Of a stretch of 64,000 nucleotides of DNA, positions 26,118 through 34,497 are shown piece after piece (position 1 is the stretch's first letter; every line of letters starts with the position of its first letter). The DNA is from P36-A1 sp049478495 (GTDB lineage Bacteria; Bacillota_I; Bacilli_A; JAJDGJ01): assembly GCF_049478495.1 (NCBI RefSeq), contig NZ_CP168083.1, positions 1,426,001 through 1,490,000 of the forward strand, given 5' to 3'. A model generated the notes under the pieces. That model was given only the letters and a program-made list of their open reading frames with translations. It did no database searches and was not told the DNA's origin. A program made the translations under genes and the position numbers.

Positions 26118-27398
26118 ATGATTAATAATAACATAATTAATAAAAACAATAAAGAATTAAAAGAAATTATTGGAATTAATGATTCCAATATTAATATATA
26201 TAAATTTCAAGATGAAAAAATTAAAGATAATATTTCTAAAGTATTTTATGGAATTCTATTTTTTAATGATAATGTTTGCCCTAAATGTAATAAAGTTCAT
26301 AATAAATTTTATGTACATAATAAAAAAGTATCTCTTATTAAATTACCTATGGTTTCTGGTTTTGATGCTTATTTAAAACTTACTAAAACTCGTTATAAAT
26401 GTATGGAATGTAATAAAACTTTTATTCCTGCTAATACCCTAACTAATCCTGGATGTTTTATTTCTAATAAAGTTAAATATCTTATTGCTCTTAAATTAAC
26501 TGATATGCTTACTTGTACTTATATTGCTAAAGATCATAATGTATCTACACATTCTGTTTTTAGAGTATTAGATACTTATGCAGAGGCTGCTAAATCTACT
26601 ACTATTAAATCCTATTTACCAAAAGTACTTCATTTTGATGAGTTTAAATCTACTAAAGATGCTGATGGCAATATGTCCTTTGTTATTATGGATGGTGAAA
26701 AAAGAAAGCTACTAGATATCGTAGAAAACAGACAAAAAGCTTACTTAGAGAACTATTTTAGCTACTATACAAAAGAAGCTATTGATAATGTTGAATATAT
26801 TGTAATTGATATGTATACACCTTATATTGAAATCATTAAAAATGTCTTTACTAATGCTAAAATAATATTAGATAGATTTCATATTTATCAGAATTTAACT
26901 AGAGCCTTTAATAAAACTAGAGTTGCAATTATGAATGCAGATGAAAAAAACAGAAATAAGTTCAAAAATTTTTGGAAACCTATATTACAGTTAAAAGAGA
27001 ATCTTTCAGAAGTGATGTTTAAGCATGCAACCTTTAATTATAAGTTCACAAACAATAAAGCAATTCTAAATTATTTAATCGAAAATAATGAGGACTTTAA
27101 AAATAATTATGAAATATATCAAGATTTACTATTTTCTTTAAAATACAATAATATGGAAATGTTTAAGAAAACAATTGATCAGCCTAATAAATTAGCTTCA
27201 GATAAAATTAAAACTTGTATATCTACCTTTATTAAGTATTTTGAATATATTAAAGATAGTTTCGATGTTGAGTATAATAATGGAATAATAGAAGGTACAA
27301 TATCTAAATTCAAGAAGTTAAAAACAATATCTTGCGGGTTTAGAAGATTTGAAAGATTAAAAACTAGAATAATGATACAAGAATTATTAATTGTATAG
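26118..27398 (+). CDS. ISL3 family transposase
   Basis: 426 residues, complete. N-terminal zinc finger (CPKCNKVH about 54-61 and CMECNKTF about 95-102), helix-turn-helix near 130-150 (TCTYIAKDHNVSTHSVFR), then the DDE_Tnp_ISL3 catalytic domain with HFDEFKST (Asp near 175), VIDMYTPY (Asp near 235), ILDRFHIYQNL and the terminal Glu in NNGIIEGTISKFK (about 395-405). AAGGAG precedes the ATG. All catalytic acids are present, so it is likely active. Confidence 0.96.
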   Translation: MINNNIINKNNKELKEIIGINDSNINIYKFQDEKIKDNISKVFYGILFFNDNVCPKCNKVHNKFYVHNKKVSLIKLPMVSGFDAYLKLTKTRYKCMECNKTFIPANTLTNPGCFISNKVKYLIALKLTDMLTCTYIAKDHNVSTHSVFRVLDTYAEAAKSTTIKSYLPKVLHFDEFKSTKDADGNMSFVIMDGEKRKLLDIVENRQKAYLENYFSYYTKEAIDNVEYIVIDMYTPYIEIIKNVFTNAKIILDRFHIYQNLTRAFNKTRVAIMNADEKNRNKFKNFWKPILQLKENLSEVMFKHATFNYKFTNNKAILNYLIENNEDFKNNYEIYQDLLFSLKYNNMEMFKKTIDQPNKLASDKIKTCISTFIKYFEYIKDSFDVEYNNGIIEGTISKFKKLKTISCGFRRFERLKTRIMIQELLIV

Positions 27399-27411
27399 AA
27401 AAAGCATAAAA

Positions 27412-27440
27412 AAAAGGATACAACATTTCTGTTATATCCT
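27412..27440 (-). terminator. terminator at the right end of the IS, facing inwards
   Basis: On the minus strand AGGATATAACA / TGTTGTATCCT (a G-U pair in the stem) is followed by eight T. It stops transcripts coming from rpsR before they run antisense through the transposase; it substitutes for the displaced rpsR terminator. Confidence 0.7.
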
Positions 27441-27500
27441 GTACTAACTCATATATCAAATTGTAAAATTCCACCCTATTTGACAAAGAGCCTAAATATA

Positions 27501-27728
27501 TTATTCAGCAACGTAAGGTAATAACGCCATTTGACGAGATCTTTTAATAGCTGTTGCTAATTGTCTTTGGTATTTTGCACTAGTTCCAGTTACACGTCTT
27601 GGAAGGATTTTTCCTCTTTCAGAAATGAATCTTTTAAGTAACTCAGTGTCTTTGTAATCGATGTGCGTAATGTTGTTTTTAGTGAAATAACAAACTTTAC
27701 GTCTTCCACCACGTTTTTTGTAGTTCAT
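27501..27728 (-). CDS. rpsR: 30S ribosomal protein S18
   Basis: 75 residues: the DYKDTELLKRFISERGKILPRR core and the KYQRQLATAIKRSRQMALLPY tail are diagnostic. A basic GGRRK stretch with one Cys (VCYF) precedes. S18 binds 16S rRNA together with S6. Last gene of rpsF-ssb-rpsR; the target duplication of the insertion sequence abuts its stop codon at 27501. Confidence 0.98.
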   Translation of the reverse strand: MNYKKRGGRRKVCYFTKNNITHIDYKDTELLKRFISERGKILPRRVTGTSAKYQRQLATAIKRSRQMALLPYVAE

Positions 27729-27743
27729 AATTATGTCTCCTTT

Positions 27744-28241
27744 CTAGAATGGTAGTTCATCATCAGAAATATCAAGACTACTCAATATGTCATTAGATGA
27801 ATTGCTGTTTTCAAAATCAGCAAAGAAGTCATTTTGTGGTGCACTTGCTGCAGGAGCAGGTCTAGTTGATTGTTGTGGTTGTTGTTGGTTACTATATGAA
27901 CTAGTTCTATTATTAGCACTAGCTGCACGAGATTCCAAAAATTCAAAATTTTCTACAACTACTTCTGTAATATAGACACGACGTCCATTAGCATCATCAT
28001 AGTTTCTAGTTTGAATTCTTCCATCAACACCAATTAGAGATCCTTTTGCAAGATAAGTCGCCATTGTTTCTGCAGGTTTACCCCAAGCTATACAGCTGAT
28101 AAAATCCGCTTCACGTTCGCCACTTTGATTTGTAAAAGTTCTATTTACTGCAATAGTAAAGTTAATAAAACTTCTTCCAGATTGTGTCTTTTTAAGTTCT
28201 AAGTCTCTAGTTATTCTACCAGATAAAACAGTTCTATTCAT
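27744..28241 (-). CDS. ssb: single-stranded DNA-binding protein
   Basis: 165 residues. OB-fold residues 1-110 (MNRTVLSGRITRDLELK, SFINFTIAVNR, FISCIAWGK), then a Gln/Ser/Ala-rich linker and the C-terminal acidic tip SDDELPF that recruits partner proteins. A tetramer coats single-stranded DNA at the fork. Middle gene of the operon with S6 and S18, the arrangement found in nearly all Bacillota. Confidence 0.98.
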   Translation of the reverse strand: MNRTVLSGRITRDLELKKTQSGRSFINFTIAVNRTFTNQSGEREADFISCIAWGKPAETMATYLAKGSLIGVDGRIQTRNYDDANGRRVYITEVVVENFEFLESRAASANNRTSSYSNQQQPQQSTRPAPAASAPQNDFFADFENSNSSNDILSSLDISDDELPF

Positions 28242-28261
28242 GCAAATGCCTCCTTTAAAAA

Positions 28262-28558
28262 TTAAGCTTCTTCTTTAATTATAATATGTCTGATAATGTT
28301 TGCATCAATTAAAGCTAAACGTTCAAATTCACTAATAGTTTCATTGTTAGCTTCTACTTGAAGAATCATGTAGTGTCCCTTGTTTATTTTATTAATTTCA
28401 TAAGCAAGATCTCTTAATCCCCAATCCTTAGTTTCTAACACTTTAGAACCGTTATCTGCAATGATTGTTGCATATTTCTCGATAACTTCAGCTCTTCCAG
28501 CGTCATCTAAGCTAGGATTGATGATGTACATAATTTCGTATTTACGCATCCTAGGCAC
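28262..28558 (-). CDS. rpsF: 30S ribosomal protein S6
   Basis: 98 residues: MRKYEIMYIINPSLD and the WGLRDLAYEINKINKGHYMILQ core are typical. AGGAGGTG precedes the start at 28558 (MPRMRKYE); an alternative ATG follows three codons later (MRKYE), closer to most homologues, but the ribosome binding site fits the first better. S6 pairs with S18 on the 30S platform. First gene of rpsF-ssb-rpsR. Confidence 0.97.
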   Translation of the reverse strand: MPRMRKYEIMYIINPSLDDAGRAEVIEKYATIIADNGSKVLETKDWGLRDLAYEINKINKGHYMILQVEANNETISEFERLALIDANIIRHIIIKEEA

Positions 28559-28626
28559 CTCCTTCTTGGTCTATATGGCCCAAAATCAAGTCTTGAGCGA
28601 AGGCGAATTATAACATTCGCTTTGTT

Positions 28627-28655
28627 ATTATATCACAAATGACTACAATTGTCAT
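28627..28655 (-). promoter_or_regulatory. rpsF promoter with overlapping inverted repeat
   Basis: Minus strand: -35 ATGACA (28655-28650), 17-base spacer, -10 TATAAT (28632-28627). An inverted repeat ATGAC-N7-GTCAT at 28639-28655 covers the -35 element and may be an operator. The 60-base leader that follows contains GCGAATG...TTCGC and GGCC...GACC pairings; the S6:S18 leader motif could not be confirmed. Confidence 0.6.
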
Positions 28656-28741
28656 TAGTTTATTCAACTTTAAGTTCAACTATTAAGTTGTATAAAAAGC
28701 CTAAATCTCTTTATTAATTTGATAAAAAATAATGCTATATT

Positions 28742-29674
28742 TTAATATCTCTTAGATTTTTCACCTTCAAATTTTATTGGTTTTGCAAGTGCTTTTATTC
28801 TTTCTTCTACAAAGCGTCCTTTAATTAAATTATTAGGAATGTTTCCTGAGTTTTGCTTATAATGATCTTTTAAACTATCAACTGGAATATTAGATGTGAA
28901 AAAGGTAACTTTTTTATTTGTCATTCTTGCTTCAAGTATTCTTAAAATAAAATTATCTCTAAAAGTCGTATCAGTTTTTTCAACACCTAAATCATCTATA
29001 AACAAAGCATCTACATTTTTCAGTTTTAAAAATAATTTTTGAAGTGTGTTATTATCATCACTATCAAAACTATATAATAATTTATTTATAGAATTGTAGA
29101 ATTCATTCATTTTAATATAGGCTGCCTTTTTACCTGTACTTAACCAATCCTCTAATAAAGCTTCTAGAAAATAGGTTTTTCCTACTCCTGGTGATCCATA
29201 AATGTATAAACCTTGTGTTGTATCATTTGTTTTAATTTTATTGTATTGATTTAAAGCATCAAATTTTTCATTGCTATCTATATCAACATCTTCCATAATG
29301 TTTGGCAGTTTCTGCTCAAATGAAATCGTTGTATAAACTAAATTATTTAATGATTTTTTTAATTGTTCTTTTTCTTTTTGAAAATTACAAACAACATATA
29401 CTATTTGATTTTTTTCATAATCCATTCTTAAGCCATGATTTGCTTGTTTACAATCATTTAATGATTTACAATCAAGACAAAGTTTTCTATTTTGATATAT
29501 TTCAAAAAAGTCGATAAAGTCCATTTTAATATTTTTTTCTGTAAAATAACTTATCAACATTTTATAAGTTGGATCATTTTGATTATCTATTTGAATTTTT
29601 TTTCTAATTTTTTCTAGTTCTAAGTCACTTTTATTATAGTTTATGAAATTTAATTCATTAGTGGTTTCTTTCAT
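28742..29674 (-). CDS. dnaI: primosomal helicase loader DnaI
   Basis: 310 residues. The N-terminal domain has the zinc ligands of DnaI (CLDCKSLNDCKQANHG, about 68-83). The AAA+ domain follows with YGSPGVGKTYFLEALL (Walker A about 160-168), FIDDLGVEK (Walker B about 224-232) and the sensor 1 TSNIPV. It loads the DnaB hexamer on DNA together with the DnaB/DnaD initiation proteins. The start lies within the end of the preceding initiation gene (17-base overlap), indicating coupling. Confidence 0.95.
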   Translation of the reverse strand: MKETTNELNFINYNKSDLELEKIRKKIQIDNQNDPTYKMLISYFTEKNIKMDFIDFFEIYQNRKLCLDCKSLNDCKQANHGLRMDYEKNQIVYVVCNFQKEKEQLKKSLNNLVYTTISFEQKLPNIMEDVDIDSNEKFDALNQYNKIKTNDTTQGLYIYGSPGVGKTYFLEALLEDWLSTGKKAAYIKMNEFYNSINKLLYSFDSDDNNTLQKLFLKLKNVDALFIDDLGVEKTDTTFRDNFILRILEARMTNKKVTFFTSNIPVDSLKDHYKQNSGNIPNNLIKGRFVEERIKALAKPIKFEGEKSKRY

Positions 29675-30929
29675 TGTTAGCTCGCTCCTTTCTCATTCTT
29701 TCTAAAACCTCTTTAACAGCATGATCATCTGGCTTTTCTATATTATCTGTATATAAATTATCATCTATTCCAAGTGTTTCTTTTTCATAATAGTTTTTCT
29801 TTTGATAATTTTTCTTAGCCTTATCTTTGGATTTATTTTCTTTATTACTTAAACTTTTTAAATAATCTGCTACTTCTAAATCAGTTTCAAATGAATATTC
29901 CTTTATTGTATTAGCTACTAAACTAATCCATTTAATATTAATGAATTTTTGAGTATTTATAGTATATTCTAATAGCATGTTCATCATAGATGGTTTTAAC
30001 CTTGATACTTGCATAATTTGTTCTAATTCTTTAAGTTTATCGATTGTTAATTTAAATCTACTATAATGTTTATTCATAAATTCTAATACTGAATTGTTTC
30101 CATATTCATCTTGTGATGATTTAGGATTTACATATACTAAATTTAATGGCTTGTTATTTTTATTATTTTCACTTTTATTTTTTACTTTTTGTTCTAATAA
30201 ATTAACATCTAAATTTTGACCATCAACACTTTCAACGATTGCATCTACAAGTTGATCTATACTTACTTTATAAGCTAGATCTACCATTTCTATGTGTTGT
30301 TTATATAAGTGATTGGTTAGTAATTTATCCATATTATATGGTTTTAAGGCTATTGCTATTAAATTGAGATCTGTCTTTCCTTGTAAATGAGGTCTTATTT
30401 CTTTTTCAGTTTTAATATTATCATTAATATTAAAATTTACTTTTCCTAAATCAAAAATATCAGAATACTTCTTTGATACATTTTTATAGTCTTCTATATC
30501 TACAGTATTTATTTTAAATAACAATTTTGTTTTTTCATAATTATCTTTACCTAAATATAAGTATAACTGATTGCGTAGTGCTATAGTTTTATAAAATGAA
30601 TTAGGACTCATAGGTGCTTTAAGTATTAAATGATAATGAGATTTTGTATCTGTACTTTTCATATATATATTTACTAAATCTAATGAGCTAAGTATATCAA
30701 TTGCCTTAGTGATATCTATATCTGCTAAGTTAGTTATTTTACAAAGTCTATCTACTAATGAAATTGGTTTATTCAATATTTTATTAAACTCTACCTCACT
30801 CCATAACAACATATAAATATTTGTTGCCATCATCCCCATAATTGGTTGATATAATTGATTGATTACTTTATAATCATGAAAATCTATTACAGTATCGCTT
30901 GTTAATGTATATAAATCATTTTTTTTCAA
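29658..30929 (-). CDS. replication initiation and membrane attachment protein (Bacillus-type DnaB)
   Basis: 423 residues. The N-terminal winged helix region (YKVINQLYQPIMGMMATNIYMLLWSE, about 20-46) is typical of the DnaB/DnaD family; a DnaD-like C-terminal domain (about 285-370, ELEQIMQVSRLKPSMMNMLLEY, IKWISLVANTI) follows, then a charged tail. This is the DnaB co-loader of Bacillota (not the helicase, which is at 20677). It overlaps dnaI by 17 bases, as in other Bacilli. It is preceded 15 bases earlier by two secreted-protein genes on the same strand. Confidence 0.9.
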   Translation of the reverse strand: MKKNDLYTLTSDTVIDFHDYKVINQLYQPIMGMMATNIYMLLWSEVEFNKILNKPISLVDRLCKITNLADIDITKAIDILSSLDLVNIYMKSTDTKSHYHLILKAPMSPNSFYKTIALRNQLYLYLGKDNYEKTKLLFKINTVDIEDYKNVSKKYSDIFDLGKVNFNINDNIKTEKEIRPHLQGKTDLNLIAIALKPYNMDKLLTNHLYKQHIEMVDLAYKVSIDQLVDAIVESVDGQNLDVNLLEQKVKNKSENNKNNKPLNLVYVNPKSSQDEYGNNSVLEFMNKHYSRFKLTIDKLKELEQIMQVSRLKPSMMNMLLEYTINTQKFINIKWISLVANTIKEYSFETDLEVADYLKSLSNKENKSKDKAKKNYQKKNYYEKETLGIDDNLYTDNIEKPDDHAVKEVLERMRKERANNERNH

Positions 30930-30944
30930 ACTATCACCTCTTTT

Positions 30945-31604
30945 TTAATTTGTTAATGCTATATCCAAAGCATAAACTCCACTAAATGAATGATTGAAAA
31001 TATTATCTTTATCTTTAAAATAATACATTCTAAATATTGGGCTTGCTTTTATTATATAGTTATTACTAGTCTTTTTAACTATTTTTTCATTCAATGTACT
31101 ATTGTTACCTTGATTATTTATTAAAGTATGCACTAATAATTCATCTATTGATTCGTGTTCTTTTTTCATAAATTCATCTATATATCCTTGTTCAAATAAA
31201 TCTTTTCCATGAATATTTTCATTTGCTTTTAAATCTATAGTTCCAATATTTACAGCATTCTCAACACTTATATAATCATAATAATACAAATCATAATCAC
31301 AATTATTTCCATACTCATTATCTTTAATATAATGTGTTTTCTGTTTTTCATATGTTTTATTAAGTATATTTTTATTACTAAACTCAGAAGCTGTATTATT
31401 CAAATTGTAATTTTTTGTTAAATTTTGAACATCTTCATAATGACAATAGTTATATATTGCATTATTTCTAAATGAAAATATATATGTATTATTATATGTA
31501 TAATTAATTTTTTCAGCGCTACTATTATCAAAAATACTTCCATCTAATAAACCTTTTAAACAAAATATTAAAAATATGATAAATAGTAATTTTAATGGTT
31601 TCAT
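30945..31604 (-). CDS. secreted or anchored protein, unknown (pair member 2)
   Basis: 219 residues from the ATG at 31604. A longer frame reaches 31694 but would overlap the previous gene by 89 bases; I prefer 31604, one base after the stop of that gene (TAAAATG), where MKPLKLLFIIFLIFCLKGLL gives a good signal or anchor sequence. The rest is Asn/Tyr-rich with two Cys (NYCHY, NNCDY). No known domain. It lies directly upstream of the replication initiation gene in what looks like one operon. Confidence 0.6.
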   Translation of the reverse strand: MKPLKLLFIIFLIFCLKGLLDGSIFDNSSAEKINYTYNNTYIFSFRNNAIYNYCHYEDVQNLTKNYNLNNTASEFSNKNILNKTYEKQKTHYIKDNEYGNNCDYDLYYYDYISVENAVNIGTIDLKANENIHGKDLFEQGYIDEFMKKEHESIDELLVHTLINNQGNNSTLNEKIVKKTSNNYIIKASPIFRMYYFKDKDNIFNHSFSGVYALDIALTN

Positions 31605-31605
31605 T

Positions 31606-32268
31606 TTATTTACCAGCCTTTTCATAAGTTTGTTCAATTGAATCAAAAGTATAAACCGTATTTTTAAATACTTTTTCATTATTCTTAAGCTCATAAATAT
31701 CGTTTTTTATCAATATAGTATTTAAGGTTAAATAATAATTACCACTAGTATCATCGTTACTTGCACCTATAATATCTTTATGATACATAAAATGATCATC
31801 TGATACTGGTACAAAGATTTTATCTTGATTGCTATCATTTAAATATTCTATAACATTTATTATTTTTTTACTTAAGTTGGTTTTGTTTTGTGAATTTTTT
31901 AATAGCTCTAATAGTTTAACATAAGAATATTGATATCTAGTATTGTTTGTTCCTTTTTGATGTTTAATTACAACATCATTTAAAATTATTTTTTCTTCAT
32001 AATTATATGCAGTTTTTTTAACACACTTATTATATTGGTATTCATCAACTATTTTATTATTTGCTTTTGTTAATTTAGTTTCATCTAAATTTACAAAGAC
32101 CATCTTTTCATTAGTTTCAATATTATGATAACAATCATTCATAATCCCCTTTTTGAATAATGTATCTATTGGTTTGATAGTATCTTGTTGTTGCATAAAT
32201 ATATAGTAAAGTGCAAACACCAATAATGGTATTACTAATAACTGAATATATGAGACTTTTTTATTCAT
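31606..32268 (-). CDS. secreted or anchored protein, unknown (pair member 1)
   Basis: 220 residues, beginning MNKKVSYIQLLVIPLLVFALYYIF, a single N-terminal helix, followed by an extracytoplasmic domain with two Cys (NDCYHN, NKCVKK) and a terminal coiled segment. Its length, topology and cysteine count match the next gene, so the two may be diverged relatives or a complex. AGGGGG precedes the ATG at 32268. First gene of the leftward set ending in dnaI. Confidence 0.65.
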   Translation of the reverse strand: MNKKVSYIQLLVIPLLVFALYYIFMQQQDTIKPIDTLFKKGIMNDCYHNIETNEKMVFVNLDETKLTKANNKIVDEYQYNKCVKKTAYNYEEKIILNDVVIKHQKGTNNTRYQYSYVKLLELLKNSQNKTNLSKKIINVIEYLNDSNQDKIFVPVSDDHFMYHKDIIGASNDDTSGNYYLTLNTILIKNDIYELKNNEKVFKNTVYTFDSIEQTYEKAGK

Positions 32269-32386
32269 GATTATCCCCCTATTTATTAAAAGTCTTGCAT
32301 TAATATTATAGCATATTCTTTATACATTTATTGCAGTTATATGTTAGTAATAATTTATTTTTATAGGTCTTTTTAATGTTGATAAT

Positions 32387-32420
32387 AAAAACGTCTAAAT
32401 TGTGCATTTCAGACGTTTTA
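32387..32420 (-). terminator. terminator of the NodB deacetylase gene
   Basis: AAAACGTCT / AGACGTTTT hairpin with a 14-base loop and a T-run on the minus strand, 18 bases after the stop at 32438. Confidence 0.75.
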
Positions 32421-32437
32421 TCTTGATTATAAGTATT

Positions 32438-33292
32438 TTATTTTAGAATTTTATGTTTTACTTCTGTTGCATTTTGGTCTATTAATTTAAATGTATAACC
32501 TTCTTTTTGATAGTGTTCAATAATTTTAGGTAAAGCTTTAACTGTATTATTATGTCCCCCACCATCATGCATTAACAAATTAATATTATTCATCTTACAA
32601 GCTGTTGCTTGTTTTAATATATACTTTTCACTAATTTGTATTCCGGATGCATCACCACTATCACAATTCCAGTCAAAGTAATCATAACCATCATTTTTAA
32701 GTTGTTTTGCAATTTGTTCAAACTCTTTTTCACTCATGTAACTATTAGAACTACCACCTGCAAATCTAATATTTTTAACATCAATGCCTGTCTCATTTTT
32801 TACTTTATTATGAATTTTTTTAATATCTTCTATAAAAGCGTTTGCACTTTTATAAATTTTAGAATAATTGTGTGTGTATGTATGTAATGCTAATTGATTA
32901 TTGCTATTCAATATTTGTTTATAACCATTTGAATTGTCTGAATTCACAACAAAAAATGTCGCTTTGACATTTTTTTCTTTTAAAATATTCACTATTTTTG
33001 GTGTGTTAACTGATGGTCCATCATCAAATGTTAGATATATAATTCTTTTTTTAGCATTTGTTTTAGTTTTTAATAAAGAATCGTAATCTTTTTTCAACTT
33101 ATCCATTTCTTCTTTATTAGTTTTATTTTCTTTTTCAAGTTCATCAAATTTTTGACTAACTTCATTGTATTGTTTTAAGTATATAGCTTTTTCTTTGTTT
33201 GAATTCCATAGCAATACACCTAGTGCTACATTTACTACTACTAAAAGTAATGCAATTACCATAAATATTCTATTATTATTATTTTTACTCAA
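32438..33292 (-). CDS. NodB polysaccharide deacetylase, membrane anchored
   Basis: 284 residues. N-terminal membrane helix (about 7-29), a coiled coil (about 36-75, SQKFDELEKENKTNKEEMDKL), then the NodB domain: YLTFDDGP (about 85-92) with the catalytic Asp and first metal Asp, LHTYTH (about 136-141) supplying the two metal His, RFAGGSSN, DWNCDSGDA (about 200-208) and LLMHDGG near the end. It removes acetyl groups from N-acetylated sugars of peptidoglycan or a similar polymer on the outer face. All metal ligands are intact, so it should be active. Monocistronic. Confidence 0.93.
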   Translation of the reverse strand: MSKNNNNRIFMVIALLLVVVNVALGVLLWNSNKEKAIYLKQYNEVSQKFDELEKENKTNKEEMDKLKKDYDSLLKTKTNAKKRIIYLTFDDGPSVNTPKIVNILKEKNVKATFFVVNSDNSNGYKQILNSNNQLALHTYTHNYSKIYKSANAFIEDIKKIHNKVKNETGIDVKNIRFAGGSSNSYMSEKEFEQIAKQLKNDGYDYFDWNCDSGDASGIQISEKYILKQATACKMNNINLLMHDGGGHNNTVKALPKIIEHYQKEGYTFKLIDQNATEVKHKILK

Positions 33293-33748
33293 ATTTCCAC
33301 CCCTCTTATTTTATTAAATAAATTTTAACATATAGACTATATATTTTGAACAATTCTTTGTGTCTTAATTATATTTGTTTTTATTATTCAACTATTTTTT
33401 GTTTTTTATTGCTTAGGCATATTAAAAGTAGTGCTAATATTAGCACTACTTTTTTAAAGAATAAGAAGTTCTCATTATTATGTTTAATATAGATACTTAC
33501 AATCATCCTTGTATAGCTATAATATTTCCCCCTAATAAATTATGTTATTATAACTATATTTCTTCCCCATAAACATTATTACATTTTATTTATTATAAGT
33601 CAAACTATTTTTTAACATATTAATAACATTTCTTTTTAAATAATAATAATAAATATGGATATTGATAATTATAATCATGATAAACAGTTTGATAATATTA
33701 ATAATAGACTTTAAATGTATATAAAATTAAACTTATGTTAATTTTTGA
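33293..33748. other. 456-bp gap with a possible small RNA
   Basis: No protein gene is convincing here. At 33424-33453 lies a perfect hairpin (AAAAGTAGTGCTA / TAGCACTACTTTT) with T-runs on both strands. About 120 bases to its right, the minus strand has TTGACT (33603-33598), a 16-base spacer and TAATAA, so a minus-strand transcript of roughly 150 bases is possible. A 40-codon minus frame overlapping the hairpin lacks a proper ribosome binding site. Confidence 0.35.
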
Positions 33749-34360
33749 TTAAATATTTTCTTGATTGATTTTTTTGTATTGTTCCCAACCACTTAATGTT
33801 AAGTATGGATATATAATTGACCATAGACAAAAACGCACTTTTTCACTATAGCTTTCTTCATTATCTTTATCAAAAGGGATTTTATAGACACTTATAGCAA
33901 CTAGTACACTTACAATATTATCTATTACATTTGGATTTGGTATTTTTTTTAATTCTTTGTTATTACACAAATTATTTAATGAATGTTTAAATAGTTCTTT
34001 TAGTTTATCTAATCTTTCATTTGCTTTTGTATATAAAATGGGATACTCTTCTTTTAATCGATCATAGCTATTAAACTCATATAAATGTGTGCTTAGATTA
34101 TATGCAATGGTAGTGAATAGATTATCTAGTTCTAACATAGTGGTTGGATTTTTAAACTTTATTATTTTATCTTCATCTTTTTCTATAAATGCTAAAAGGA
34201 TCTCTTCTTTAGTTTTATAGTAGTATGTAAGGTTTCCTACACTTATATTGGCCTCTTTAGCAATATCTCTCATTGAGAGGTTATTGTATCCTTCTTTTTT
34301 TAATAATTTAATTCCTTTTTCTAATATGATATCTCTAGTTGTTTTTTTCATTGTAGTCAC
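33749..34360 (-). CDS. TetR family transcription regulator
   Basis: 203 residues. The N-terminal helix-turn-helix is clear: TTRDIILEKGIKLLKKEGYNNLSMRDIAKEANISVGNLTYYYKTKEEIL (residues about 6-54, written here only as key parts: YNNLSMRDIAKEANIS and GNLTYYYKTKEE). The C-terminal ligand domain is helical and not recognisable. The likely target is unknown; a DUF975 membrane protein gene lies 137 bases upstream on the same strand, and the deacetylase gene downstream. GGGAGTGA precedes the ATG. Confidence 0.93.
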   Translation of the reverse strand: MTTMKKTTRDIILEKGIKLLKKEGYNNLSMRDIAKEANISVGNLTYYYKTKEEILLAFIEKDEDKIIKFKNPTTMLELDNLFTTIAYNLSTHLYEFNSYDRLKEEYPILYTKANERLDKLKELFKHSLNNLCNNKELKKIPNPNVIDNIVSVLVAISVYKIPFDKDNEESYSEKVRFCLWSIIYPYLTLSGWEQYKKINQENI

Positions 34361-34442
34361 TCCCTATATTTATATTTTAGCAAACTAATTTATATTACAC
34401 AAATTTCATTTTAATGTACAATGATTATTTATTTTTGAACAA

Positions 34443-34487
34443 CAAAAAAACTAAGCATTTATTTTAAAAATTTGCTTAGTTTTTATT
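34443..34487 (-). terminator. terminator of the DUF975 gene
   Basis: AACTAAGCA / TGCTTAGTT arms separated by an AT-rich loop, with seven T on the minus strand. Confidence 0.7.
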
Positions 34488-34497
34488 GTATTATTTT

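Larger units (their letters stand above)
25969..27500 (+). mobile_element. ISL3-type insertion sequence with 8-bp target duplication
   Basis: The element proper spans 25977-27492 (1,516 bp). It is flanked by perfect direct repeats TAAATATA at 25969-25976 and 27493-27500. The ends are imperfect inverted repeats starting GGTTCTATAATTTATAGGG on the left and GGCTCTTTGTCAAATAGGG (read inwards) on the right, both containing ATAGGGTGGAAT. GGCTCTTxGTC is the known ISL3-family terminus. It has one intact transposase gene, an internal palindrome at the left end and a minus-strand terminator at the right end. It looks recent and complete. Confidence 0.95.

Noticed and set aside
28559..28620. Known S6:S18 leader motif in the rpsF leader
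   Set aside because: Possible stems are seen, but the conserved CCG bulge could not be placed with confidence.
31605..31694. Longer start of the secreted protein at 31694
   Set aside because: It would overlap the preceding gene by 89 bases and put a non-signal sequence ahead of the hydrophobic segment; 31604 is coupled to the previous stop.
33429..33520. 40-codon minus-strand frame with a hydrophobic stretch as a type I toxin
   Set aside because: The AAGG lies directly against the ATG with no spacing, and the frame's hydrophobic codons are the terminator stem itself.
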